Below are positions 22,621 through 36,100 of a DNA stretch of 64,000 nucleotides, piece after piece. The stretch comes from Paguma larvata (taxonomy: Eukaryota; Chordata; Mammalia; Carnivora; Viverridae). Numbering within the stretch: position 1 is the stretch's first letter; each line of letters opens with the position of its first letter. A program made the position numbers and the translations under genes. A model generated the notes under the pieces. It did no database searches, had not been told where the DNA came from, and saw nothing but the letters and a program-made list of their open reading frames with translations. The DNA is taken from contig CM057843.1 in assembly GCA_030068075.1 (NCBI GenBank), positions 13,286,001-13,350,000 of the forward strand, read 5' to 3'.

Positions 22621-22945
22621 AGCTGTTCACATCTTGTACCTGAGTGCACAGCAGCGCTATTCACAACGGCCAACATGCGGAAACGAATCGGACGGCCGCC
22701 AGCTTCTGACCGGACGGACGGACACAGTGTGGTTCACCCACACAGCGGATCATCGCTCAGTCAGCCAGTCACAGTGAGGACTGACGCGCGCTTGTGGAGG
22801 TGCCAGGCACAGGCACTAGGTCAAACGGCGCCAGACGCAGGAAGTCGCGTCTCTGAGTCCATATATAAGAAGTGTTCGGGATAGGTAAAACCGTAAAGAC
22901 AGAAAGTAGGCTGATGTTGCTGAGGGCCGGGGGAGGGGAATAAAA
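22621..22945 (+). mobile_element. LINE-1 3' fragment, part 2
   Basis: Continues the older L1: ATTCACAACGGCCAACATGC, TCCATATATAAGAAGTGTTC, AAAGACAGAAAGTAGGCTGA. No ORF survives. Confidence 0.75.
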
Positions 22946-23474
22946 CACAAGAGCGGGGCCATGACCCGCCCCACCGTTCAGACGCTCCACGAGCAAGTCG
23001 GGGCCGCCCGCTGCACTGACGGAGGCTCCCCCCGCTGCTCTCCAGCCAGGGAACAGAGCCGTTGGTCTAACTGAAGGGTCCAGGGCCAGGAGTCCAAGAC
23101 CCCAGGACGGTTCATGTCGTCACCCACTAGCAATGCGACTCTGGGCAACTCACACCCCCTTTCTGCTTATTTTCTAACCAGGGAAAGAAAGCCGTATGTA
23201 TCACTCAGAGGGTTTGGTAAAGACAGACCAGGGACACGGCCACCTCTGCGAAGTGTGGAAGCATCCGGAATCTTATGCTGTCTCTCTGCTCTGCGGTGCA
23301 AGTTGTTTGTGGGGCTGGGAGCGGCTGGCTGGCTGCCTGCCGTGTGGACAGGGAGGAAGGGCCGGGGCTGGGAGGAGAGGCGCAGGGGGCCAGAGATCGG
23401 CGAGAGGTCCCTCGAGCCCTGGCTGTGTCTGCCCTTCTACCACCGCTCACCAGACACTGCACCACACCCGCCAG

Positions 23475-23982
23475 AACAGAGGGACAGAATTCTTTATTAA
23501 GGCACACGAGCTGTGGGGTGTCCTGGCTGAGGCGGCTTCCAGATAAAGAAAAAGCTGCTTCTACAGACAATTTTAGAACAAGGGCCACTTCCGTTGCCTT
23601 CTCAGAAAGTCTGTTGGCGAAGCCCCTTCCAGGCTGCCTGGAGCCTGTACTGGGAGCGCCGGTCCCTCCAGGGGACTCTCCAGAGGGCAAGAAAGCCCCG
23701 GAGCCAGGGTGTGGGATGCCCCAACCCCGCTGGTAAACGCTCCGCAGTGCCGGGGTGGGGGGGGGGGGGCCGCCACCGTTCACCAGAGACGGGCTTCTCG
23801 CGAAAGCGGTCTGATCCCGACTCCTGAGCACGACAGATGACGGCGAGATTCCAAAAGCCACCACTTTCCTCAAAGCCTCCAGGGCAGCCCAGCCAAGGGC
23901 AGCCTGGTCCTAGTGAAAACAGCTTATTCCTGAGACAAAAGGGGCAGGTGTGAGGACGTGGCCCTCTCCCCCCTCCCTAGCC
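23475..23982 (-). other. TOP3A: TOP3A 3'UTR
   Basis: Between the TOP3A stop and its poly(A) signal. Includes a run of 13 G at 23757-23769, which is a C run in the mRNA. Confidence 0.75.
23493..23498 (-). terminator. TOP3A: TOP3A poly(A) signal AATAAA
   Basis: TTTATT on the plus strand, about 490 bases past the stop on the minus strand. Confidence 0.75.
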
Positions 23983-24161
23983 TCACGTGTTCTGAGGACA
24001 GAAGGGACGGGTGTGTCCAGGCTGGTGGCAAACGCTGCATTTCCGGGGTTTCTTGGCTGTGGAGCCCGTGTCTGTGGAGGTGGCCCGGGCTCTTTTGCTT
24101 CTGGCCTCTGGGCCCTGGGTTCTGCCTCTGCCTCTTGGCCAGGTCTGGGCTCCAAAACCCC
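23983..24161 (-). CDS. TOP3A: TOP3A last coding exon 19 (residues 930-988)
   Basis: Acceptor tcccacag|GGGG. Encodes [20 protein letters not shown] and the terminal knuckle [14 protein letters not shown]; stop TGA at 23985-23983. Confidence 0.95.
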
Positions 24162-27100
24162 CTGTGGGAAAAGTCAGGGGAATGCTGAGTTTGGAAGAAA
24201 CAAACGGAAGTGGCCAGAAATACAGGTCCCAGCACTGGGTGCAGGGCGTCCCTCCAGCCTTTGTATGGTCACGTCTGCCCACAGACAAGCCTCCCTTCCC
24301 TCCTCGCCATACACAGCCTGTCCCCACCTTCCATGGGGACACTCCCTAAAGGACCCTGTGCCCTTGGAGGCCTTGGCCCCCATTGGTGTCCTGATAAAGG
24401 GGACACTTATCACTTCACACATGTCCTCTTTACAGAAGCGACATCCCGCCAACTGGCCTGAGGCCACGTAGGGAAGCAGCAAAACCCAGCAGGCCTGTAC
24501 CCACAACCTGCTCCCCACCATCCGTGCAAGGAAGTGGAGTTCTGGATCCTTCCAGCCCTCAAATGGGCCTCTTGGTTTGGACTGCCCTGTGTCACCCAGG
24601 ACAAGTGATCGGCTGGCCTGGACGTCAGACACCACTTCCTGGACCACCTCTCACACACTTCAAACCTGAGTCCGTCACGGCAGGGGCTGTCTCTAGCCCC
24701 CTCCGGCACCGGTAGCCAGCCCTGCGCCTTCTCAAGTCTTCTCGGTTCTTTCTGTACGAGCAGAGCTGGCAGCGTGTGTTAGAATCACGGTCTAAGACTA
24801 ACCAAACTCTTTTATGAGACAGGAACCGTAAGAAAGGTAGGCGATACCCATCTTACTGAGGAAACTGAGGCTGTGGGGCCGGGCCCTTTGTTCAAGGTTC
24901 TACAGCTCGGCTCTGGGACCAGCTCTGTCCAACAACAGGCCTCTGGGCTGTTCTCGGGGGCCAACTAAGCTTCTGGTTTGCACTGGGGAGGGCGGGGACC
25001 GCTTCCAAGTGCCTCCGGGTGCGTGACCTGCCTCGCTCCAAAGTCCGGGAGGTGATCCTCACCAGACCCAGTTCCCAGGCCCAAGCCGCGGGACCCTGGG
25101 CAGGTCCTAGACACCCCCAGGACCAGGCTCTGCGGCTGAAGAAACGCAGCTGAAGACACGGACCTTGGGAGCCTACAGAGGCTAGAGGCGGGCAGAGGCC
25201 AGCGGTCCGGCCGACCGCAGGCTGTGTTGCTGTGCGGCCCCAAGTGGAGGCAGTTCGCTACCTACCCGACACTCAACTGCCTCGTGTACAACGGTGAGCA
25301 CCGGCTGAGCCGATGGGGGCGTGTCTAGCGTAGCACCGGGCGCTCAGCTGGTGGCCATTAGCTGCAGCCGACCTAGAATTCGGCACGAAGACGACGCGCA
25401 CCTGCCAGACCCCCCCCACCCCCGCCGCCCCGCCCTCCCTCCCTGGGCCGCCCTGCTCTGTGAGGTGGAGAACACCGTGCGAACCTCGGCAGAGCCCTGG
25501 CCCGGCTCCTGAGCCGCTTCCCTGGCGGCGCGCCCGCCTCACCTGGGGCCACGTTCTCGTCCGCCCACTGGAAGAAGCCGCACTGCTGCTCTCTGGGCTT
25601 GGCGCACGTGTGGAACTGGCGCCCCTTGTTGGGCCCGTCCTTCTGCACGGTCCGTGTGACGGTGGGCTGGCTGCACAGGCAGGACGTGCCCCCACCGCTG
25701 TCATCGCCCGGTCTGCCAAACCCACCCCGGCGGTCCCCCGGGCCAGGTGGGCGTCCCGGCGAGCCGCCCGGGGGTCGAGGTGCCGAGGAGGGGGGCCCCC
25801 CTGCGTCCGGGGTGCTGCTGTCGGCCCACAGGAAGAAGTTGCAGCCGCCCCCGTTGCACTTATAAAACTGCCGGCCCTGGTTGGGGCCCTCCTTCCGCAC
25901 GGTGAGCAGCACGGCCTCCTGGCCGCAGTTGCAGGTCACAGAGTCACTTTCAGCAGTGGCAGCGGGCGGCGGCAGGGTCCGGGGGGCGCTGCCAATTCTG
26001 TTTAGGGACTGGCTCGCCTGCAGGTAGTTAGAGGGCTGGCTGGCCGGCGGGCAGGCTCTGGGGGCGCCCCGCGAGAACCTCAGGTCCAAGAGCTCCATCA
26101 GGGCCTCATCACATCCTCCGACGCAGCCCACAAACTCCAGAGGCATGGTCGGGGGGAGGCTGCCGCGTTTAAACTTCAACTTCAACCTAGTGAGGCCAGA
26201 AGACGAGAGAGGGCATGGACTGCCAGGTGCAGGACTTCTGGTCCGAAAAAGGGCTGCGCCCACCTGGGCCTCTCCTCGGCACCCCGTGCCCCGGGAGCCC
26301 GCGCCAGGCACCTGCTAACCACTAGCCCCTCCAGCTGGCACGAGGGCAGAGGGGGAGGCAGAGGAAACTTAGGACCCCCATCGATCACCAAAACACAGAA
26401 GTCTCTGACAGGTTCACCTCCTGTTAACACCAGTGGTTTCGAGATGTTTTGTTACAAGGCTACGAAGTTACAGCCGTACGCCGCGACTCTGCCAAGGGCT
26501 ACGGCCTGTGCCGGGAGCCCAGCACACCGCCTGGGAGCAGAGGCCAGAGTCCAGCAGTCTCCTACCAAGCCAGACTTCGAGAAATGGAAAACAACACATT
26601 GATTTTTCAACAGTGTAAGGGGTCCTATGACCAAAAAAGCGGAGGACAGCTCTACACCAGGGCCTTTGGGAGGCCGTGGCCGACACACAAATATTCTCTT
26701 CCCCACGCCCTACTCGGCAGCGACCTAGCTGGAAAGGGCAGGGAAAGGGTGCCTTTGTGGTTCTTCAGATGCAGAGGGCTCCTCCCGAGTTGCCCAACCA
26801 AGGCAGGGAAGGGACACAGACCGATTTCGGACTGCCAGCCCAGCTGCTGCTGAGCACCGATCCAGGCAGTCCCTGGAGACTCCCTCCCGCCTGTGCTCTT
26901 CCCGCAGCCGACTCAGGGGCCCAGCTCACCTGTAAACAGGGTGCGGCTGACAAACCGGACACACGGTCCCATCCCTGCTGGCCTCCAGCACAGAGTCGGG
27001 GAACCACAGGGCCGACCGGCATTCTGGGAAACCCGTGCAGCTGAGGTAGAACCTGGGGGGCAGAGGGAGCAGGGTCAGGCAGGAGCCACCAGACCGCAGG

Positions 27101-30100
27101 AAAGAAACATTCCTAGACTGCCGCCCATCTGGCAGGGAGACTTTTCTTCAGTTGCTTTAAGGAGATACTCGTTTTTCTGGAGGACACGGACATGGATATG
27201 CAGTCACCGGTACTGAGTGAGAAAAACCAGTCTGTGTTTACTTCCCATCTTCCCCCAAAAAAGAAATAGCTATCGCTTTCCACTTAGAAACACCCATCCG
27301 GGGCGCCTGGGGGGCTCAGTCGGTTAAGCTGCCCACCTGGTTTCGGCTCAGATCTTGCTCTCACAGGTCATGGGGTGGAGCCCCGAGTTGGGCTCTGCAC
27401 TGTCAGCACAGAGACTGCTTGGGATTCTCTCTCCCCTCCCCCACGCTCTCGCACGCACGCTTGCTCTCTCTCTCAAAATAAGTAAATAAAATGAAAACAA
27501 AAACAAAAAAACAACCCACTGATCAACCTAGGCCATGGCAAAGCCAAGACTTGAGGGTCCTGTCCAGGTTCCGGGCCGTGTGCTCTCCGACCTTGCCCGA
27601 CTTCTCCACACAAGAGTTCTGGTGGGGACCGTGAACACTCCCAGTTTACAGCGGGGCCGACTGAGGCAGGGAGCTGCCTGGAAACCTGCCCGCGGACGGA
27701 CACGCAGTGAGCAGGGGAGCTGGAGGCAGAACCCCATTGGTCTGATAAGAGAGCTTCTACTCACGACACCTGCACCACGTCACTTCCTAGTTTTTACTTA
27801 TTTAAGTAAACTCTACACGAAACGTCAGGTTCAAACTCACGACCCAGAGATCAAGAGTCGTGTGCTCTTCCGACTGAGCCAGCCAGGCGCCCCTTGGCCA
27901 ACTATTCCTTACAGCTTCCAGCCAGGAAACTTCAGGGCGGGACTAGCCAACGGAAACCCAACTCACGATGTCCTTTGAGCATGCCTGGGTACAGCCAGAC
28001 CGGGGGGAAACAACCAAACGGCAAACCCACCAACTGTGAAATGGAAACCGTCAGAGAAGCCCCGGAGTGGAGAGTCCACGGGACAATCCCTAGCCCTCCT
28101 GGGGTGACTCACGCGCTTGGAGAACTTAGGAGTTAACGGCCCGGCACTCACTAAGCACTCGCACGGGGCAGCCCGGCTCCGGCTCAGACGCGTGCACCTG
28201 CTGCCCGCTGCCAGGCTGGGCCCATAACCTCTGGCCTCTGAGAGCCGGCCTGGCCTTGTCTTTGCCCAGGCCAGCGACAGGTCAGTAGTCGGGGACGCCG
28301 CCTGCTCACGTGGCAGCACAGACGCAGGCCGAGGCTGCGGCCCAAGGCGGGCAAAGGAATGAAGGGCCGTGAAGACCTGGGATCAAATTCTGCCCTTCCT
28401 GCTCCCCAGGGCTGCCTGCTGTGGCGGCCGCCTCCCCCGCCAAGCCGCAGCCTTCACTCCGTACAACACGGGGGTGGAAACACCGCCCTGCTGTGTGGTT
28501 TCCGAGCTCAGAGTGTATGTCGACGACCGTGCGTCATACCATAGGGATGGCGCGTGGTAACTGACAGCCGCCATCTCCGCTCCCCGCTCCTGCCGCGAGT
28601 GCCGCCAGCGGCCAGGGGCTGCCTCGCGATAAACTGCCCGCCCTGCGGTGCTGCGCCAAGAACGAGAAGGGACGCGGCACGGCCAGGTCCACGCCAGAGC
28701 CAGAACCGGAAGAAGAAAAGCCGTGCCGGCGAGGATCTCTAACACGTCAGGCCCTGCGCTGCTGGACTTCCGCGCCGTCACGCCGAATCCTCACGCTGCC
28801 CGCGCAGATGCCGCTGCCCCAGGTGTACGGGAAATCAGGGCCCAGACGTTAGGTAACTGCTCTGGGGCACAAAACTTGTGTGCGGCAGAAGTGGGATTTG
28901 AACTCAGACCCAACGGGGTCCTCGGCTCAGGCTTCTCCACCACCCTCCACACGGTAGGTGGGCGGCATCTGATCCACAAGGGACACAAGCCCGCCGTCAT
29001 CCACCCCTCCTCTGGACCCCAGGTCACGTCACGTCTCCAAGGCCAGGTCCCCATCGGGTACCATCCTACCTCCAACACCTTGTCCAGGGGCCGGCAGCGG
29101 CAGGCCTGCCTTTACATAATGACACAGAGGGGCGCCTGGGCGGCTCAGTCGGTTAAGCGGACGACTGGGGCTTGGGTTGGAGCCCCGAGTCTATGCTGAC
29201 AGCTCAGAGCCTGGACCCTGCCTGGGATTCCGTGTCTCCCTCTCTCTCTGACCCTCGCCTGCTCACGCTCTGTCTCTCTCTCTCTCTCTCAAAAATAAAC
29301 ATTAAAAAAAATAATACATAAATAAGTAATGCCACAGAAATGAAACGACGGGGCCCCGCAGGGGGCTATCTGGCCAGCCCAGCAAGCGCCGGGCGAGCAC
29401 AGGTGGGGACGAGTCTGGCACTGACCCGCCACTCTTCTTGGTCTTGAGGACCATGTCCTTGTTGCACTGCGGGCACTTCTTGACGGGCTCGGGCATGGCT
29501 GGGTAGATGGCTTCCTGCTGGGCCACCTCTGCCCCTTCCCCAAAGTACTGGGATAAGGCCTCGTCCAACCTGAAGAAAGAGCAAAACAGTTACAATATTC
29601 TTACGTGCGCACAACACGAGCGTGACCAGGGGCACCCGCGGGCTGTCACCACGGGCCTGACGCGGACGGAGGCAGACGGGGCTGTGTGCGCCAAGCAGCC
29701 CCGGCCCCCGGCAGCTCCTGGGAGTGATCCAGCCACAGGCGGGCACCTCCGCCCCGTCACCCGCCCCGCATCAAACAAAACTGCACCCGGTTCTTGCATG
29801 CACCCCGGAAGAGTCTGTCTGTCTGGGTTTACATTTAAACTAGCTCATCCATTTCTCTTTTTTTATTTAAGATTTATTTTTAAGTCATCTCCATACCTAA
29901 CATGGGGCTCGAACTCAACCCTGAGACCAAGAGTCACGTGATCTGCCGACTGAGCCCATGGGGTGCCCTGGCTCATCCGCTTCTTTTCCAAGTTGGCACA
30001 GGGCGGAAACACGTCTGTCTCTAACAACACACTCACGTGCTGCCCACTATGTAGCCCCTCCAATATGCCACAGAACAAGCGTGTCATACGCCAGCACTGG

Positions 30101-33100
30101 GTTGTGCTGCCTGTTACCTCAGGGCAATTAAAATCAAGACAATGGCATCTCTAGAGCCGGGAGCCCGGAATGACGGGCCCAGATCTTTCTGGTTAGGGTT
30201 TCTACGCTGAGGAAGCTCTACGGGAAGGAGGAACTCAGGAGGGAAACCCATAGGGGAAAGGAGCTGAGTGTGGACGGCCCCTCGGGGCACGCCACCGGCT
30301 GTGAGGAACAGGCCCCAGGACGTCTACCGACCTGCGACCAGGCACACCACACCACCGGGTGTCCGCGGAATCGCCCCCACCCGCTCCCACGGCCCAGGGA
30401 AAGGTTACGGCCCCGGAGGCACAGCGAAACGACCGCATGCGCAGTGAGGGGGATCCGGACTCACTTCTTAGCTTTGGCCACTGCTTCGATGAAAACCTGC
30501 TTGTATTTCTGGACCTGCTGCCTCAGAACCACCAACTTGTCCTTCTTCCCCTCACAGATCAGCTTCAGATCGGCTTCCAGCTCAGCCCGGAGGTCGGGCT
30601 TGGACATCTCGTAGCCCATGGAGTCATAGCCTGCAGGGGCAGGAGCGGCGTTCCGCGTGGCCCCCGGGCGACAGCCTCGGGGACTTTATTACACGGCTCT
30701 GCCAATACCTCCCCCCCTGCCGCCCCGCCGCCCCCCGCCAGCTCCTCCTCACCTTCCACGAGCCCCATGCCCAGATGCCCGGGGAGAAACCGCTTATCCG
30801 GGGTGAGCCCGACGTACATCCGGGCTTTGATGGTCTCGATGTGCTCCGCGTGAGTGGCGTCAGTACCTGAAAGCCAGCCCTGGTTACTCGGGGTCATGCA
30901 GACGATCCCCGCGGAGTCCCACGGGCACCCTCCTCTGCCCGGACTTCTTCGTGGTACGACGCCTCCCCTCGCACCTGGCCCGCGCAGAAACCAGCGCTTC
31001 TCCCTCACATCCGCTCCCTCACCTAAGCTGCCAACGCCAGCTCTGCCACTCCTGTGTCCCCCTCCCCTGCTCCACGCGGCAGAGCCACGGCTGGAGCCCG
31101 CGCCACGTCATCTGCGTCGGGCCTACGTGCCCGGTCTCCTCCTGTCTGGCTGCTGCCTCCCCCCCAGCCCGGTTCTCATGCTGCGGCCGGAGGGACTTGT
31201 GCAGGCGCGGCTCTGTCATCAGGGAAATGCAAATCCAAACCACAGAGGTGCCACTTCACGCCCGCTCGGACGGGCATAACCACAGAGCACCGATAACCAC
31301 AAAGGTTGGCGAGGGCGCGGAGAAACCTCGAGCCTCGAGCGTTGCTCCGAGAGCGTAAAACGGTGCAGCCGCCACGGCAAACCGTCCAGAGCGTCCTCAA
31401 AACGTAAACGCGGACACCACAGGACGCAGCGATTCTACTGCTGGGATCTACGCCAGAGAACCGGACACACGTCCACGCACTAACCTGTACAGGAAAGTGC
31501 ACTGCGAAAAACAGGAATGACCCGCGAGTCCGTCACCTGACGTATGGAGAAATGGACCGTGGTGTCCCCACTCAACGGGACGGGACCAGCCACGGAGAAG
31601 GAAAGGAGCCCGGATCCGTGTCACGTCGGGGATGAACCCTAGAACATGCTGAGTGGAAGGAGCCAGTCACAAAAGGCCACGAGCTGTGTCGTTCTACGTA
31701 CACGGAACGTGTGAAGCAGGCAGATCTACTGAGCCAGAAAGATGAGTGGGTGCGCAGGACTGGAGGGGCTGGAGAGACGGGGGGACGCAGCGTGACAGCG
31801 CGTGGCCACGGGGTTTCTTTCTGAGGCAATGGAAACGTTCTAACTGTGGGGAGGGAGGGCTGCACGCTTCTGTGAACACGCCCGACGCTGATTTGCACGT
31901 CTACGTCGGTCAAGCGTGTGGTGTATGAATTGTGTCTCAACAGAGCTGGTAACATTTTTAAAAAACGTAGCTCTCTTGGGCGCCGGGGTGGCTCAGCTGG
32001 TTAAACACCCAACCCTCGGTTTCGGCTCAGGTTGTGATCTCACGGTTTGTAAGATCCAGCCCCGCGTCGGGCTCCCCACTGACAGTGTGGAGCCTGCTTG
32101 AGGTTCTCTCCCACCCTCCATCTATGCCCTCCCTCACTCTCTCTCAAAATAAGTGAAAATAACAAATAAATCTTGGCTCCTTTCCTCAGAAATCTTAAAT
32201 GGCTCTCTGCTGGCCACAGGCCGACACCCAAGCCCATTAGCCGGCGTGCCAGCCCTGCAACCAGGCTCCAACCACCTTTCCGGCCTCCCCTCCCCCGCGC
32301 TGCCGCCGGCCACAGGGCCACGTGCTTCCCTGCGCCTTCGTCCTCCCGCAGACCACCTGTGCCCTGCCTGCCTTCGCTCGACAGGCACTCTTCCTGTGAG
32401 GTTCAAGGCCCCTGCCCGCTCCCTGCCAGAGACCCTCAGGCTGGACATAAGTGTTGCTTTGATTTCTTTCTCCGGCTAGATGAGCCCTAGGTGGGAACGG
32501 AATGACCAGGCCCTACTCCCATCTGTGTCCCCAGGGCCTGGACCAACGTCGAGCTGTGGGAGCCTCAAATTTTTAACGAGTAATCCCGATAGGTGAACTT
32601 CAGTTTTAGCTAACCACGCAAGCTCTGCGGATAGTACAGCGATGGCCAGACTCCAGGAGAGCGCTCCTTCCTAAGCCCCAGAACGACCGAACTCCCTGCG
32701 TAGGGAGGCGGCTGTGCCCCAGGAACATGCCCAGGAACTCCACTTCCCCTTCCCGTCCACTTCCCTCTCCGTCACGCGGCTGCCCCTCTAACTAGGTTTG
32801 CCAGAGACCGTGCACGGAGTTGTGATGAAAGTGACGAGGGGGTGGCAGACCTGTCCCACGGGACCCACCTGTCAACCCTGGGCCTCGGGACTTATTGGGA
32901 AAGCCAATTCTGGCCCAGTTTCTTTTCCAGCCTAACTTCCAGTTCCCGAGCTGTCACGAGGAGCGCTTTGAAGAACACGAAGAGCGCGGCCGCCCGTGGC
33001 CAGCTGCACGGCAGCCACTCAGACTCTGCAGGGGCCTGGCAGGTAGCGAGCGGCGAGCGGAGCCAAGTGTCAGCAACGGGGAAGGGACAGCCACCACCCC

Positions 33101-36100
33101 AATTCAACCGAGTGTCTCCTCACGGGAGCGAAGGCGCAGGCTGCCGGACACCCTGACCCCTCACGAGATGAAGATGCAAGTTTTTCTGTGGAATCTCTCC
33201 AGTCTCTAATGTTGGCACCTTACTCAAAGCAACAGCAAATCCCTGTGTGGGCCAAATATTCCGAGTCCACGGACAGGACCTGGCCAGGCAGCCCCCAGGG
33301 CACACCCCCGAGTCCTCGCCCGCGTCCGTATTCGGCTGCTGGAGGGCGGCGTCAAGTGCCGGCTTACTCAGACCAAGGTTCTTAACTTCTCTAAGCCTCG
33401 CTTCAGCCACAAAGGGGTCAAGACTATGACAGCCACGTCAGAGCTACGGCGAACACGGAAGAGACGCGGTGCCTGGCCCGTACGGAGCTCGAGGCCACCG
33501 CCAGCTGCCGGGACAACAAAGCTACTGACCGATGCCGTGCTTTTCCATGAGGGCGATGAGGTCGGCTTCGGTGAGCAGCTGGGGCGGACTGGTCTCCCCG
33601 TCCACCATCTCCACCGTGCTGGGCTGAAAGCGGGAGCCTCGCTCGTAGACGGGGAGGGTCTGCAGAGAGCGGGCAGCAGCGCCGGTCAGATCATCCCACG
33701 TGGCACTTAGGCAAAAGACAACTTCCGTTTCAAAGGACGTGGCCCTGCTCCGTCAGACGGCGCTGCAGGTCGGGAACGCGGCCGCCTTCCCCTTTCCCCG
33801 AGGCCCGCGCGGGGAGACTCGGACTCTGGCCTCTGACCGCGCCCGTGCTTTAGTACCTTGTCACTCCAGTGGTCATAGGGGTACACATCCAGATAGTTTC
33901 GGGCCAAAATCATGAGGCCGTGGGCCACGAAGCGTTCCTGAGCGATGTCGATCTCCACGGTGGTCTCCTGCCCCTGAGCGTCCTGGGAGCAGCAAGCCAG
34001 GAAATGGCGAACGATGAACTCATACAGTCGCTGCTCGTCTCCCTAGGAAGACAAGAGAAGAGTCTGAGACTCCCTCCAGGAGATAACGTCTCAAGGATCG
34101 CAACGTCACTGGTGGTCTGACCGGGCTGAGGCCACCTTCGGCCGAAGGTTCCACACGGAACAGGGCACGCGGCTCCCGTAGCCCCCGCGGTGGCAAGGAG
34201 CGCCGGGCAGACCTGCTGCGTGCGGTGGGCGGAGGCACACCCCTAATCAGGCGAAGACAAGCAAGGAGCGGCGTCTTACCCTCCCCGCGGAGAGGTGCTT
34301 CTTTTGACATAGACCCCACCGAGGGTGGAAACGGGTAAAGGCATGAGTTAACAAGGGATCCCTGGTATAGGAGACCCAGCAAAGTCACAGCTGGCAGCTT
34401 CAGACCGTCATGTTCACAGGGCTTGTGGGACTTTCTACCAAGGAAGAGGATTGAGTGAGGCTCAATCTGTCAAAGCCCGTAAGATGCTCAGACTCGTAGA
34501 CAATAATTCTCTCAGAATGTATCCAAAGGAAGTGAGAGGTCCACACAGAGATTTACACAAATGTTATCATGTCTCAAGAAGCTGAAAGCAACTTAGTCTT
34601 AAATAACAGATTTTGCAGGGGCGCCTGAGTGGCTTGGTTGGTTGGGAATCCGACTTTGGCTCAGGTCACGACCTTGTGGTTTGTTCAAGCCCCGTATCGG
34701 GCTCTGCGCTGACAGCTCGAAACCTGAAGCCAGATTCAGATTCTGTCTCTCTTCTCTGTGCCCCTCCCAAGCTTGTGCGCACACGCAGCACGCACTCTAA
34801 AAATAAATAAACCAAAAAAAAAAAAAACCAGATTTGGCAAAAAAAATTACGGTACATCTATGCATACATATTTAATATATTTCATACATTAAATAAATAT
34901 TTAAAATACTTCAGGGGCACCTGGGTGGCTTAATTAGCTGAGTGCCCGACTTCAGCTCAGGTCATGATCTCACAGTTTGAGTGTGAGCGCCCCCTTGGGC
35001 TCTCTGCTCTCAGCACAAAGCCTGCTTCGGATGCTCTGTTCCCCCCTCTCTGCCCCTCCCTCGCTCACACACTCTCTCTCCAAGATGAATAAACATTTAT
35101 AAAAAAAACCATTTCACCATATGGGGAAATGGCAAGTTTTTTCTTCCTTGTATTCTTTTGATTTTCTAAACTGTCTAAAATGAACTTGTATCACATTTAA
35201 GGCCAGAGAACAGTGTGTGTTCATAAAAGAAGGAAATGAAGACGGCGCTTGGCTTAGCTTTGCAACGAGCCCACGCCTGTCGAACGGGCCTAACTGGCTC
35301 AGCCCTCGGGGCCTCACAGAGCTCACCCTCCCACTGAGGAAGGACAGCAGGCGAGACACGTGGCAGGGCTGCTCAAAAGCCCTGCAGCCCCTGGACCAAA
35401 AACAAAAGGCCGGCGTCAAAGTGTCCAAGTGTCAGGACAGCAACAGAAACTGAGCCAGTCTGGGGAGGATGGGGGGATGGATTCCTCCAGGCAACGAGGG
35501 GCCAGGAGGGCCAAGCGAGTCTGTGGGAAGCTCCGTGGGGGGCATGCAAGGGCCTGACCCGAGTGTGGGGGGGTCTGACGGAGCTGGGAGTGGGGCTGGA
35601 GAGTAGAGCCGCTCTGGGGGGCGGGGACTCGTGGACGCCAAGCAGAACACCGCAGCAGGAGAATTCGGACACTGACATCTCTTTGCGAAAATGGAGAGAA
35701 TTTCAAAATCACTCAGCTCCTCGGGTAAGAGCCCACAGAGGACGTTCAAGTGCTGCGAGGCCCTCACCTCCCACTGGGCTCCTGGAGGCAGCAGTCAGGG
35801 GAACCAACCTGCAAGGTGTTGGTGTACTTGGTGGGGTGGATGGGAGGGTGGGCTTGGTCAGACTTGTTCCCATTGCGTGGAGTGGGGCCGCCCCGCTCTA
35901 GAATGCTCTGGGCAAAGGCCCCCCAGCGTGGATCCGCGGTCTGCTCCTCTACCAGCACCGTCAGGTTTAAGTCTTTGGGGAAGATGTTTGTCTCGGTTCG
36001 AGGATAGCTGATGTACCTAAAATGAAGGCAAACAAACAGAAAAAGAAATTGCTAGAACTGCTCTAGAAACAACTCAATTAGATTGCAAATGCCTGGTGGC

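Larger units (their letters stand above)
17681..23470. other. Intergenic interval between convergent MIEF2 and TOP3A
   Basis: No gene supported. Contents in order: unique sequence to 19.7 kb; a DNA-transposon-like stretch (19785-19985); a CpG-rich pocket (about 20040-21400) with short G-rich tandem repeats; L1 fragments split by a SINE (22100-22945); a MIR-like stretch near 23100. Long ORFs here have no recognisable domains. Confidence 0.7.
27053..29425 (-). other. TOP3A intron 16
   Basis: Holds CAN-SINEs at 27300-27512, 27793-27894 and 29129-29327 and MIR-like antisense stretches at about 27625-27745 and 28850-28925. No coding exon recognised. Confidence 0.75.
30867..33529 (-). other. TOP3A intron 13
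   Basis: Holds an antisense L1 3' fragment (31210-31960) followed directly by a CAN-SINE (31977-32170). The remaining 1.3 kb is GC-rich unique sequence. Confidence 0.75.
34043..35808 (-). other. TOP3A intron 11 with two CAN-SINEs
   Basis: SINEs at 34618-34828 and 34914-35110; the remainder is unique with no exon. Confidence 0.75.
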
